From Chloroflexi bacterium CSP1-4 (lineage in GTDB: Bacteria; Chloroflexota; Limnocylindria; Limnocylindrales; CSP1-4), in assembly GCA_001443375.1 (NCBI GenBank), contig LDXM01000007.1:41856-105855 (forward strand): a DNA stretch of 64,000 bases, in the 5' to 3' direction. Each line of letters starts with the position of its first letter. The stretch's first letter is position 1. Positions 1-7,927 of the stretch are shown here, in pieces. The position numbers were made by a program, and so were the translations under genes. The notes under the pieces were generated by a model. That model was not told where the DNA came from and ran no database searches. It was given only the letters and a program-made list of their open reading frames with translations.

Positions 1-327
1 TGCTACTCGATCGCCTGCGCCTCGATCGTGGCCAAGGTCGTGCGTGACCGGCTCATGCGGCGGCTGGCCGCCCGGTACCCCGGCTATGGCTGGGAGCACA
101 ACGCGGGCTATGCCACGGCCGACCATCGCGAGGCCCTCCAGCGCCTCGGCCCGACGCCCTTCCACCGCCGCAGCTTCGCCCCCGTCCAGGTGGCGCTGAA
201 CGGCCTCCAGATGGACCTGCCGCTGGGGGTCGAGGCCGTCGTGGATCTCGAGGCGGAGTTCGCCACCGAGCTGGCCGAGCTGATCGAGGAGGCGCGCCTG
301 GCCCCCACGTCGAGCGACGCCGGTTAG
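1..327 (+). CDS. rnhB: Ribonuclease HII, C-terminal part (5' end outside window)
   Basis: This reading frame is open from base 1 and gives the last 108 residues of an RNase HII, which cuts the RNA strand of RNA-DNA hybrids and removes misincorporated ribonucleotides. The visible part holds the family's [15 protein letters not shown] helix, the [14 protein letters not shown] segment and [21 protein letters not shown], all standard landmarks of the C-terminal half. The DEVGRG-type catalytic segment lies upstream of the window and cannot be checked. The TAG stop at 325-327 overlaps by three bases the stop of the convergent metallohydrolase gene. The residues after the last family block are an ordinary acidic/alanine tail. 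Confidence 0.93.
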   Translation, partial: CYSIACASIVAKVVRDRLMRRLAARYPGYGWEHNAGYATADHREALQRLGPTPFHRRSFAPVQVALNGLQMDLPLGVEAVVDLEAEFATELAELIEEARLAPTSSDAG

Positions 328-1154
328 CGGATCCGCTCCAGCCGCTCCCCGGGCAGCGCGGCCCGGACGATGACGTCGGGCGCGCTCACGGCGGCGTAGG
401 CGGCGAACTCGTGCGGGGGGTTGACGAGGCGCTGCCGCAGGACGCGCCCCGCGCCGCGCAGCCAGTACGTCCCCCAGTGGATCGGCACGGCCGTGCGCGG
501 GCGGAGGAGGCGCAGCGCTTCGGCGGCCCGATACGGGTCCAGGTGGCCGGGCCCGAGTCGCGGGCCCCAGCCCCAGATCGGCAGCAGCGCCACGTCCAGC
601 TCGCCCAGGTCGGCCATGCCCGGGAAGAGGTCCGTGTCGCCGGCGAAGTAGACGCGCCGGAGCGCGTCCTCGAGCAGGTAGCCGAGGCTGGCCGTGGTGG
701 GGCCGAAGGGCGGGCGGAAACCTCCGTGGAGGGCCGGAGTGGCCGTCACGCGCAGGTCGCCCAGGGCCACCGAGTCTCCGGCGTCGAGCTCGTGCACGCG
801 CCCGAACCCCCGTCGGGCGAGGAGGGGACCGGCGCCGCGCGGGACGACGATCTCCGGCGTTCCGGCCAGGCGGCGCAACGAGGGCAGGTCGAGGTGGTCC
901 CAGTGGAGGTGCGACACGAGGACGACATCGATGCCCGCGTACAGATCGGCGTGCAGCGGCGTGGTCTGCCGCTCGAGGAAGGCGAGATGCGGCCGCAGTA
1001 CCGGGTCGGTCAGCACGCGCAGGCCCCCGATCTCGACCACGACCGTGGCGTGGCCGAGGAAATCGATGCCGGTCGAGTCCTCCACGGCCCCATGGTAGGC
1101 CGGAACCGCCGGTGCGACCGGCGCCTGAGTGCCAAGAATCTCGAATCTTTCCAT
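324..1154 (-). CDS. UlaG-like metallo-beta-lactamase-fold hydrolase
   Basis: The 276-residue protein has the metallo-beta-lactamase fold. The metal motif HLHWDH is at residues 82-87, with further probable ligands H143, D173 (AGDTD) and H226 (IHWG). The early [13 protein letters not shown] segment and the [14 protein letters not shown] loop are typical of the UlaG/NAPE-PLD-like branch, whose members hydrolyse lactones or phosphodiesters, so it is probably a cytosolic metal-dependent hydrolase of unknown substrate. There is no signal peptide. The ATG at 1154 is preceded by AGGGAG at suitable spacing, which supports this start. It converges on rnhB and diverges from the coiled-coil gene at 1251. 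Confidence 0.85.
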   Translation of the reverse strand: MERFEILGTQAPVAPAVPAYHGAVEDSTGIDFLGHATVVVEIGGLRVLTDPVLRPHLAFLERQTTPLHADLYAGIDVVLVSHLHWDHLDLPSLRRLAGTPEIVVPRGAGPLLARRGFGRVHELDAGDSVALGDLRVTATPALHGGFRPPFGPTTASLGYLLEDALRRVYFAGDTDLFPGMADLGELDVALLPIWGWGPRLGPGHLDPYRAAEALRLLRPRTAVPIHWGTYWLRGAGRVLRQRLVNPPHEFAAYAAVSAPDVIVRAALPGERLERIR

Positions 1155-1250
1155 TGCTCCCTGTCAGCACCCGCATTACCATCTATCACCCGTCGGGTCG
1201 CCCGACGTAACCGGGACGTCGGCATCGGCGGGGACAACGAGGGTCCTGAC

Positions 1251-2258
1251 ATGTCGGAGCATCGGCCAGAGTTCGGTTCCGAACAGCCCAACGTCGAGTC
1301 CGAGGCGACCGGTACGTCGACCGCGAACGGCGCCAATCCCGAGGACGCCGTCGGCGTGCCCGACGGATCTGCCGAAGAGCCGGTGGCCACCCACGGCGAA
1401 CCGGCTGACGAGTCGCCGATGGCGGCCGAGCTCACTGGCGAGACCTCCGTCTCGGGCGCCGCCGACGACGCCACGGCCACGCCCGCCGAGCCGGCGTACG
1501 CCGACGAGCGGTCCGTGTTCCTGGCCGAGCTCGTTCGCGCGATGCAGACGACCGCCGGCCTCGAGCGCGTCAGGATCGGCGAGGACACCGGGCGGCGTCG
1601 CCAGGCCCACATCGACCGGGTCCGGGCTCGGCAGGCGTCCGAGGCAGACCGCATGCGCGAGCTCGCCGGCGAGGACTTGAAGACGATCAAGGCATGGGCC
1701 GACGCCGAGACGAAGCGCATCCAGCTCGAGCGCGAGCGGCGTGCGAAGGCGCTCCAAGAGGATCTCAACCTGAGCCTGGCGGAGCACGGCTCGAAGATCG
1801 ATCGAGAGATCGAAGGCGTCGAGACGGCGATCGCGACGTATCGAGCCGACGTCGACGCCTTCTTCGAGGGTCTCGATCGCGAGACGGACCTGATCCTGAT
1901 CGCCCAGCAGGCGAGCAGGCGCCCGGTCTTCCCGACATTGGAGTCGGTCGCCGAGACCGTCGCCGCCGGCGCGGCTGAGCCCGCCGTGGTCGGCGTCATG
2001 GGTCCGCAGGCAGCGGCCGAGCCTGTCGAGTCGTGGGCGGCTCCGCCCGAGACGAGCCCCGAGCCCGCATCGGCTGGAGCATCCGAGTTCGTCGATCAGA
2101 GCGGCGAGGCCCCTGAACCGGCCGAGCCGGTGGCCGCGGCGACCGGCTCGAGTCACGGCAGCGCCGGCTCACTCCTCGAGTCGGTGCCCGTCCCGCGACC
2201 CACGAGCTGGTTCCGGCGGGACGCGAACGGTGAAGACCGGTCGAAGCGCGAGGGCTAG
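1251..2258 (+). CDS. Hypothetical protein with central coiled coil and low-complexity ends
   Basis: I do not recognise this 335-residue protein. Residues 1-85 are acidic and rich in A, E, T and P. Residues about 86-215 are charged and heptad-like (LERVRIGEDTGRRRQAHIDRV, then AETKRIQLERERRAKALQEDL), which predicts a long coiled coil. The C-terminal third is again A/P/E-rich and ends in a short basic segment (SWFRRDANGEDRSKREG). The ATG at 1251 follows GAGGG at suitable spacing. The frame is open further upstream to 411, but that part reads antisense through the metallohydrolase gene and is not plausible protein. The layout suggests a scaffold, cell-division or chromosome-associated structural protein, but nothing in the sequence identifies one. 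Confidence 0.7.
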   Translation: MSEHRPEFGSEQPNVESEATGTSTANGANPEDAVGVPDGSAEEPVATHGEPADESPMAAELTGETSVSGAADDATATPAEPAYADERSVFLAELVRAMQTTAGLERVRIGEDTGRRRQAHIDRVRARQASEADRMRELAGEDLKTIKAWADAETKRIQLERERRAKALQEDLNLSLAEHGSKIDREIEGVETAIATYRADVDAFFEGLDRETDLILIAQQASRRPVFPTLESVAETVAAGAAEPAVVGVMGPQAAAEPVESWAAPPETSPEPASAGASEFVDQSGEAPEPAEPVAAATGSSHGSAGSLLESVPVPRPTSWFRRDANGEDRSKREG

Positions 2259-2345
2259 GACAGAATCTCGGGCATCAGGGGAGTCCAGGACCTTTCGGAG
2301 CGCAAGAGGCGGCCGGCCGCTTCGTGGGATACGATTCGCCCGCGG

Positions 2346-2421
2346 GCGGGAGTAGCTCAGTCGGTAGAGCGTCAGCCTTCCAAGCTGAATGTCGCGGGTT
2401 CGAGACCCGTCTCCCGCTCCA
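2346..2421 (+). tRNA. tRNA-Gly (anticodon TCC), CCA encoded
   Basis: A complete 76-base cloverleaf can be drawn. The acceptor GCGGGAG (2346-2352) pairs with CTCCCGC (2411-2417). The D arm uses GCTC/GAGC, the anticodon stem TCAGC/GCTGA, and the T arm GCGGG-TTCGAGA-CCCGT. The anticodon loop CTTCCAA gives TCC, so the tRNA reads GGA (and GGG by wobble). CCA is encoded at 2419-2421. A TACGAT hexamer at 2330-2335 is placed correctly for a -10 element, but I see no good -35. It stands alone between two protein genes on the same strand. Confidence 0.97.
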
Positions 2422-2568
2422 TCTCCCTTTGTGGGTGCTCAGAGCGCCACCTACCGTCGTGGTCGTCGGACGGCCTTTCGTCCCTTGCTCAACCATCGGC
2501 ACGGGCGGTGACTCCCGGTCAGTGGAATGGACCGGCCGTCGACTGCGACCGTCCGTGAGGAGGTGGCG

Positions 2569-4377
2569 ATGGGTACCCCGGGTCGGCCATTGTGGGACCT
2601 GTGGGTCGTCGTCGTTGCGTTCATCGTTCTCACGGTGTCGGCCGGGTGCCGGGGCGACCTGGCCACGACCGCGCCTGCGCCCACCCCTGTCCGCAGCGAC
2701 GCCGCCCTCACGCCGAGCCCGACGGCCGCTGAGACGACAGGTCCGGCGTCCACCACTTCTCCTCTCTCCTCACGCCCGCTCGTGTGGTTCGCGCCGCTGG
2801 GGCCACGGGCCGACCACATGGGATTCGGCGGGTCGGTCGACTACTACGACCTCTTCAAGCCGGGCGCAGCGTGGCCGATCGCGGCGAGCCGGGTCGACGT
2901 GTTCATGGTCTATGCCACGTGGGTCGACTACTACTCGACCGACGCCGAGCTTCGCCAGGTCGTCGAGGGCGTCGCCGCCCGGGGGCTCGTGCTCGGCCTG
3001 GAGATCGGCGGGCTGACGCCGTCGGACGCATGCGGGAGCAACGTCGAGGGCTTCGATGCCTCGCTCGACCCGATCCGCCGGATCCAGGCCGCCGGCGGGA
3101 GCGTCGGCGTCGTGCAATTCGACGAGGTCTACGCCGGCGGGCACGTGTACGACGGTCCGAACGCGTGTCGCTGGCCGGTCGAGCGCGTCGCCTCGGGCGT
3201 GGCGGACTTCGTCCGGACGCTGCGGACCGTCACTCCCGACGTGATGGTTGGCGACGTCGAGCCCATGTGGGCCAACGTCTCCGCATCCGACCTCGGCGCC
3301 TGGATGGACGCCTACCGCGAAGCCGCTGGCGAGCCGTTCGACTTCTTCCACCTCGACGCCGACTGGGGCCTGGCGGACTGGCCCGAGCGGGCGCTCGCCG
3401 CCACGAAGGAGGCCCAGGCCCGTGGCATTCCCGTCGGCCTGATCTACAACGGCGGGGATGCGGGCTCCGACAAGGCCTGGAACGACGCCGCGTTCGAGCG
3501 GATCGAGACCTACGAAGGCCGACTGGGCGGTCGACCCGATCAGATCGTCTTCCAATCGTGGATGGACCACCCGGACCGCGTGCTGCCCGAGTCGGACCCG
3601 ACGACGTTCACGGGCCTCCTCTCCGCGTACTTTGGCGTCCGAAGCGCGATCAGCGTCGGTACGGTCCGAACCCCGGACGCAGGTCGGCTCGAGGTCGATG
3701 GGAGCCTCCTGGATACGGATGGCGCGCCCGTCCCGAACGCGACGGTGACGCTGACCGCGACACCGCTCGACGGGTCGTACTCGGAGCTGCGGCTCGACGG
3801 CCGCGTGCCTGCCGAAGCCACGAGCGCGGTCGTCGCGTTGCGCGTCAACGAGGAGGGGGCGGGGCCCGGGCCCGCGGACCTGACCCTCTACGAGGTCCGC
3901 TACTCGGAGGGAGGCGCGAAGACGAACCGGGTCCCGAACCCGCGATTCGGCCACGGCCTGGACCTCTGGGGGGCAGGGGGCAGCGGAGTCGTCCGGACCC
4001 GGCCGAGCGACCGCGGGAGCGGATGGATGCTCCGGGTGGAGGCGACGCCGTCTCAGTCAGTCGGGATCAACTCGGGCGAGTTCGGCGTGACTGCGGGCGC
4101 CGAGTACCGATTCGCTGTGGCGGCGCGGATCCCGGTCGACTCGATCGGGAGCGCCTACCTCGCCGTGATCTTCCTCCACGGCACGGAGGTCGCCCGATAC
4201 AGGATCCACCTCGCGCCGCTGGCGGTCTCGCTCGGCCACGCTGCGACCGATCCGTCCGGCGGCTTCCGGATCGCGGCCGCCGATCTCGAGCCGGGGGGCT
4301 ACCGACTGCGTCTCGAGTACGCTGGCGATGCCTCGCACTGGCCGGCGCACGCCGAGCAGGAGATCACCGTGAAATAG
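2569..4377 (+). CDS. Secreted lipoprotein with glycosidase-like barrel and C-terminal beta domains
   Basis: This 602-residue exported protein is not assignable to a named family by eye. It starts with a hydrophobic segment (residues 8-26) followed by a lipobox-like SAGC with C27, so it is probably a lipoprotein. Residues about 65-340 have an alternating pattern like a glycoside-hydrolase TIM barrel, including VGVVQFDEVYAGGHVY, VMVGDVEPMW, FDFFHLDADWG and IPVGLIYNGGD; the acidic residues at these strand ends are candidate catalytic groups. An Ig-like segment follows (LDTDGAPVPNATVTLTATP), then a jelly-roll-like carbohydrate-binding module (NPRFGHGLDLW onward). ATG 2569 is chosen because AGGAGG (2558-2563) sits 5 bases upstream; the ATG at 2527 lacks such a site. 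Confidence 0.7.
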   Translation: MGTPGRPLWDLWVVVVAFIVLTVSAGCRGDLATTAPAPTPVRSDAALTPSPTAAETTGPASTTSPLSSRPLVWFAPLGPRADHMGFGGSVDYYDLFKPGAAWPIAASRVDVFMVYATWVDYYSTDAELRQVVEGVAARGLVLGLEIGGLTPSDACGSNVEGFDASLDPIRRIQAAGGSVGVVQFDEVYAGGHVYDGPNACRWPVERVASGVADFVRTLRTVTPDVMVGDVEPMWANVSASDLGAWMDAYREAAGEPFDFFHLDADWGLADWPERALAATKEAQARGIPVGLIYNGGDAGSDKAWNDAAFERIETYEGRLGGRPDQIVFQSWMDHPDRVLPESDPTTFTGLLSAYFGVRSAISVGTVRTPDAGRLEVDGSLLDTDGAPVPNATVTLTATPLDGSYSELRLDGRVPAEATSAVVALRVNEEGAGPGPADLTLYEVRYSEGGAKTNRVPNPRFGHGLDLWGAGGSGVVRTRPSDRGSGWMLRVEATPSQSVGINSGEFGVTAGAEYRFAVAARIPVDSIGSAYLAVIFLHGTEVARYRIHLAPLAVSLGHAATDPSGGFRIAAADLEPGGYRLRLEYAGDASHWPAHAEQEITVK

Positions 4378-4389
4378 CGCCGGGGCGCC

Positions 4390-4409
4390 GAAGGACCGCG
4401 AGTTCCTTC
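4390..4409. terminator. Small hairpin between convergent genes
   Basis: GAAGGA (4390-4395) and TCCTTC (4404-4409) form a 6-base-pair stem over an 8-base loop in the 34-base gap between the stops of the lipoprotein gene and the leftward regulator. A bidirectional terminator is plausible from position, but there is no clear T tract. Confidence 0.3.
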
Positions 4410-4411
4410 GT

Positions 4412-5947
4412 CTACCCCGCGGCGGCCCCGGTCTGCTTCCCGGCGAGGGTTGCCCGGACCGCGTCCGCCTCGGCGTCGATCCCCAGCTCCTCGAAGAGCG
4501 CCAGCGACCGGCGTAACTTCTCGTCGCCCTCCGCCCCGCGCGCGCTCGCGCGCAGCGTCTCGCCCCAGCCGCGCAGGATCCGGGCAAGGTCGGGTCGGGC
4601 CCCGAACTCCTCGACGATGGCGGCGCTGGCCTGGAAGTCGGCGAGCGCCGCCTCCCCGTCGCCGTGCTTGGATGCCGCCTCGGCGCGCTTCCAGAGGATG
4701 CCGGCCTCGCCGTAGCGATTGCCGATGGAACGCGCCGTGGCGAGCGAGTCCTCCCAGTCGCCTCCGGACGCTGCGACCTCGCCGAGTGCGGCCGACGTGG
4801 AACCGAGCCAGGCCTGGAGGGTCGGACGCCAGACCTTTCTATCGACGACGAGGGCGATCTCCTGGCCCCGCTGGAAGGCTCGGCTGGCCTCATCGAAGCG
4901 ACCCTGCCGATGGTAGACATCGCCCAGCACCCAGGAGCTCGCGACGACGCATCCCGCGGCGCCCGTCTCCTCGGCGCGGGCCACGCAGGCCTGGGCAAGG
5001 GGGACCGCCTCATCGAGCTGTCCGCGCGCGGCGCGAACCCAGGACTGGGCGATCTGGGCATCGAGCTGGGCGATCACGTCGCCGCTCGCCGCCAGCTCGG
5101 TCGCGTTACGCGATGCCACCTCGGCCTTGTCGAACTCACCGAGGTTGGCGTAGCCGATGGCGAGGGAACCCCGCGCGAACGCGGCCCCGATGAAGTCCTG
5201 GCGCTGTTCCAGGAGCGGCACCGCTTCCTCGAGGGCCATGACGCCGTCGCGGATGGGGCCGGTGAAGACCTGGGTGAGCCCGATGAGGGCGAGCGGCAGG
5301 GCGCGCAGCGAGGGATCGTGCAGGGCCTCCCCGATCTCGGCGACGCGGTCGAGCGAGCGCTTCACCACGGGGTCCGAGGCCTGCTCGCCGTGCTGCAAGC
5401 GCGCCAGGGCCAGGCCAAGGTGCAGCGGGGCGATCAGGTCGAGATCGCCCAGGCGCTCGGCGGCGGGGAGGATGGCCTCGAGGTCGGCGACGACATCCTC
5501 CGTCGGCCGGAAGGTCCAGCCAGCTTTGTATCGGCCGAGTTCGGTCTCGATCCGCCGGCGCAGGAGGCGCTCCTCCTCGGCATCATCGGCCGGCGGAAGG
5601 AGCTTCGCCGCCCGATCGAATGCCGAGTACGCCTCGGTGATGGCGTTGCGCTCCAGGGCGAATCGGCCGGCCGCCGCGAGGTACTCGAGCGCTTTCTCGG
5701 TGTCGCCGACCTGCTCGAAGTGCATCGCCAGGACGCCGGCCAGCTCGCTCCGCCGATCCGGGTAGAGGACTTCGAGGGCTTCGCCGACCAGGCGATGGAG
5801 CTGCCGGCGCTCCTGCTTGAGGAGCGACTCGTAGGCGGCGTCCTGCACGAGCCAGTGACGGAAGAGGTACTCCAGCTCGGGCCGGGAGGCGGCAAGCTCG
5901 ATGAGCCCCTTCGCCTCGAGCGTGTCGAGCTGCGCTTCGATGGCCAT
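4412..5947 (-). CDS. C-terminal fragment of frameshifted cyclase/AAA/TPR regulator (helical repeats)
   Basis: These 511 residues are the C-terminal third of a large regulator whose other parts lie at 5956-6816 and 6585-7817 on the same strand. It starts in the winged-helix/linker region seen in STAND-type ATPases (IEAQLDTLEAKGLIELAASRPELEYLFRHWLVQDAAYESLL) and continues as TPR-like helical repeats (EKALEYLAAAGRFALERNAITEAYSAFDRAAKLL). The internal ATG at 5947 is probably not a native start. One base missing near 5958-5962 would join this frame in phase to the middle fragment (LGQTSA to MAIEAQL). The fragment could still be translated alone, but no ribosome site is evident. Confidence 0.75.
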   Translation of the reverse strand: MAIEAQLDTLEAKGLIELAASRPELEYLFRHWLVQDAAYESLLKQERRQLHRLVGEALEVLYPDRRSELAGVLAMHFEQVGDTEKALEYLAAAGRFALERNAITEAYSAFDRAAKLLPPADDAEEERLLRRRIETELGRYKAGWTFRPTEDVVADLEAILPAAERLGDLDLIAPLHLGLALARLQHGEQASDPVVKRSLDRVAEIGEALHDPSLRALPLALIGLTQVFTGPIRDGVMALEEAVPLLEQRQDFIGAAFARGSLAIGYANLGEFDKAEVASRNATELAASGDVIAQLDAQIAQSWVRAARGQLDEAVPLAQACVARAEETGAAGCVVASSWVLGDVYHRQGRFDEASRAFQRGQEIALVVDRKVWRPTLQAWLGSTSAALGEVAASGGDWEDSLATARSIGNRYGEAGILWKRAEAASKHGDGEAALADFQASAAIVEEFGARPDLARILRGWGETLRASARGAEGDEKLRRSLALFEELGIDAEADAVRATLAGKQTGAAAG

Positions 5948-5955
5948 CGTCGATC

Positions 5956-6816
5956 CTATGCGCTCGTCTGGCCCAGGACGCGTTCGAGAACCCGAACGGG
6001 GAACTGGCGGCCGATCACCGAGGCGACCCGCAGGCTCCGTTTGGCCGCGTCGGGCAGCTGGTCGATCCGGGCGAGGAGGAGCCCGTGCAGCGTCTCGGGG
6101 ATCTCGACCGACTCCACTTCGCCGGTCGCGATCCAGCGATCCGCGCGACGCTCGATCGCGCCATGCTCGATGAGCATCCGGATGACCTCCTCCACGAAGA
6201 ACGGGTTCCCCTCGGCGCGGGCGAGGATCAGGTCGCGCACGCGACCTGGCAGGGACTCGATCTCAAGCAGGTTGGACACCAGGTCCCGACTCTCGGTCGC
6301 CGACAGGGGCTCCAGGCGGATCTCGGTCAGGGCGGCGCCGAACAGCTCGCGCGCCGCGGCCATGAGCTTCCAGCCGGCCGAGTCGGTCTCGGCGCGGAGG
6401 GAGGCGATGAGAAAGACGGGGAGCTGGGCGGCCAGCGGCAGCAGCTGGCGCATGAGGTCGACCGACGAGGGATCGGCCCAGTGCACGTCCTCGCAGACCA
6501 GGACCACCGGTCCCCGCGCGGACAGGGCACGAAGCAGGCGGTGGATCGAGGCGATGTAGCGGATCTGCATCGTCTCGGGGTCGATCATGGCCTGCGCGAC
6601 TTCCTCGGGATGGAGGGGCAGGCCCAGGAGATGCGCGAGGACGGGCGCCGTGTCGGCGGCTTCGTCCCCGAGGAGTTCCGAGAGCTGGCGGTCGAGCGTG
6701 GCGCGCGCCTCGGCTTCGGAGGGCCGAAGGGGAGTCGGAGGGTGAACCGAACGAGGTCGAGGAGGAGGTGGTAGGGCAGGTTCCGGCCGTAGGAGACGCA
6801 GCGACCCTCGATCCAC
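5956..6816 (-). CDS. Middle fragment of frameshifted cyclase/AAA/TPR regulator (ATPase lid region)
   Basis: Native sequence in this frame begins about residue 32 (PSEAEARATLDRQL) and covers the ATPase domain after its P-loop. It includes the Walker B-like segment VVLVCEDVHWADPSSVDLMRQLL, the sensor region LPVFLIASLRAE and the end of the NTPase module up to VIGRQFPVRVLERVLG. The first about 31 residues are an out-of-frame artefact. The frame ends at TAG 5956-5958, immediately before the helical-repeat fragment begins in another phase. The shift from the upstream fragment falls at a GGG run (6721-6723 on the plus strand), so a one-base deletion or assembly error is the simplest cause. Confidence 0.7.
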   Translation of the reverse strand: MDRGSLRLLRPEPALPPPPRPRSVHPPTPLRPSEAEARATLDRQLSELLGDEAADTAPVLAHLLGLPLHPEEVAQAMIDPETMQIRYIASIHRLLRALSARGPVVLVCEDVHWADPSSVDLMRQLLPLAAQLPVFLIASLRAETDSAGWKLMAAARELFGAALTEIRLEPLSATESRDLVSNLLEIESLPGRVRDLILARAEGNPFFVEEVIRMLIEHGAIERRADRWIATGEVESVEIPETLHGLLLARIDQLPDAAKRSLRVASVIGRQFPVRVLERVLGQTSA

Positions 6817-7817
6817 GTCGGGCCGACGTCGCCGTCAGGGACCGCCGCGGGTCCATCGGCTGCCCCGGGGCCGGTGGCAAACCGTTGGAATTCGGCCAGG
6901 AGGCGGCTCTTCCCGATGCCCGGCTCGCCGACCAGGAAGGCGACCCGGCCGCGCCCCACCGCCACGACACCGTAGAGCGAGCGCAGCGTCTCGAGCTGGC
7001 TCTCCCGCCCGACCATCGGGCTTGCCAGGCCGGCCCGCTCGAGGCCGCGCCGACGCTCCGGGACGGCCTTCGGCGCCAGGACCCGGTAGGCGTGGACGGG
7101 CTCCGTCTTGCCCTTCACGACGATCTCACCGAGATCCTCGACGTCGAACGCGTCGGCCACGAAGCGATGGGTGGCCGCCGTTATCAGGACGGTCCCCGGC
7201 TCGGCGGCCGCCTGCATCCGCGCCGCGACGTTCACGGCGTCACCGAGGGCGGTGTACTCGTAGCGGAGGTCCGATCCGACGTTGCCGACCACGACCGGTC
7301 CGCTGTTGATCCCGGCCCGGATCCGGAAATCGAGGCCCTGCGTGGCCCGCAGCTGCCGTGAGAACTCGTCCGTCGCGGCGATCATGTCGAGCGCCGCGTG
7401 CACGGCCCGGTCCGGGTCATCCTCGTGGGCGATCGGGGCACCGAAGAAGGCGAGCATCGCGTCGCCCTGGAGCTGGGCGATCGTGCCCTCGTAGCGGAAG
7501 ACAGCCTTCGACATCTCCTCGAAGGCTTCGTTCATCATCGCGGTCCAGTCCTCGGGATCCATGCGCTCCGCGAGTGCCGTCGAACCGACGACGTCGGCGA
7601 AGAGCGCGGTCACCGGCTTGCGCTCGCCGGTCAGCTTGGCCGCGCGCATCTTCTCGATGAGCGGCGACGGTGCCGCGGCGGACAAGCGGGCCTGGCGCGC
7701 CTCGTCCGTCTCGGTCGGCTGGGCAAGGGCCAATCCGCAGCTCGCGCAGAAGCGGGCGTCGCCGGGGACCGGGGCCTCACAGCGGGGACAGGATGGTTGC
7801 GGGGACGCGATCATCAT
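6585..7817 (-). CDS. N-terminal fragment of frameshifted regulator: zinc ribbon, class III cyclase, P-loop
   Basis: Residues 9-27 are a zinc ribbon (CPRCEAPVPGDARFCASCG). Residues about 65-230 are a class III adenylate/guanylate cyclase domain with the metal aspartates in LFADVVGST and LQGDAMLAFFG and the GDAVNVAARM transition-state segment. At the usual substrate-lysine position the sequence is GTIAQLQGD, so a glutamine replaces lysine and activity is doubtful. A P-loop follows (FLVGEPGIGKSRLLAEF). Native sequence runs to about residue 365; the remaining residues are out of frame after the slip near 6722. The gene diverges from the intact paralogue starting at 7928, with 110 bases between them. 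Confidence 0.8.
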   Translation of the reverse strand: MMIASPQPSCPRCEAPVPGDARFCASCGLALAQPTETDEARQARLSAAAPSPLIEKMRAAKLTGERKPVTALFADVVGSTALAERMDPEDWTAMMNEAFEEMSKAVFRYEGTIAQLQGDAMLAFFGAPIAHEDDPDRAVHAALDMIAATDEFSRQLRATQGLDFRIRAGINSGPVVVGNVGSDLRYEYTALGDAVNVAARMQAAAEPGTVLITAATHRFVADAFDVEDLGEIVVKGKTEPVHAYRVLAPKAVPERRRGLERAGLASPMVGRESQLETLRSLYGVVAVGRGRVAFLVGEPGIGKSRLLAEFQRFATGPGAADGPAAVPDGDVGPTWIEGRCVSYGRNLPYHLLLDLVRFTLRLPFGPPKPRRAPRSTASSRNSSGTKPPTRRPSSRISWACPSIPRKSRRP

Positions 7818-7927
7818 CCGGGCGACATCATAGCGCCGATGTGCCGGATCACCTGCAGGGTTTCCCTCGCCCGACGGCGCCCGTTCCGCTACCCTCAGCC
7901 GTCTACCGTCGTGTGGGAGCGGCCCAG

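Noticed and set aside
411..1250. Upstream extension of the coiled-coil gene
   Set aside because: This part reads antisense to the metallohydrolase with all its metal motifs; ATG 1251 has a ribosome site and begins the protein-like sequence.
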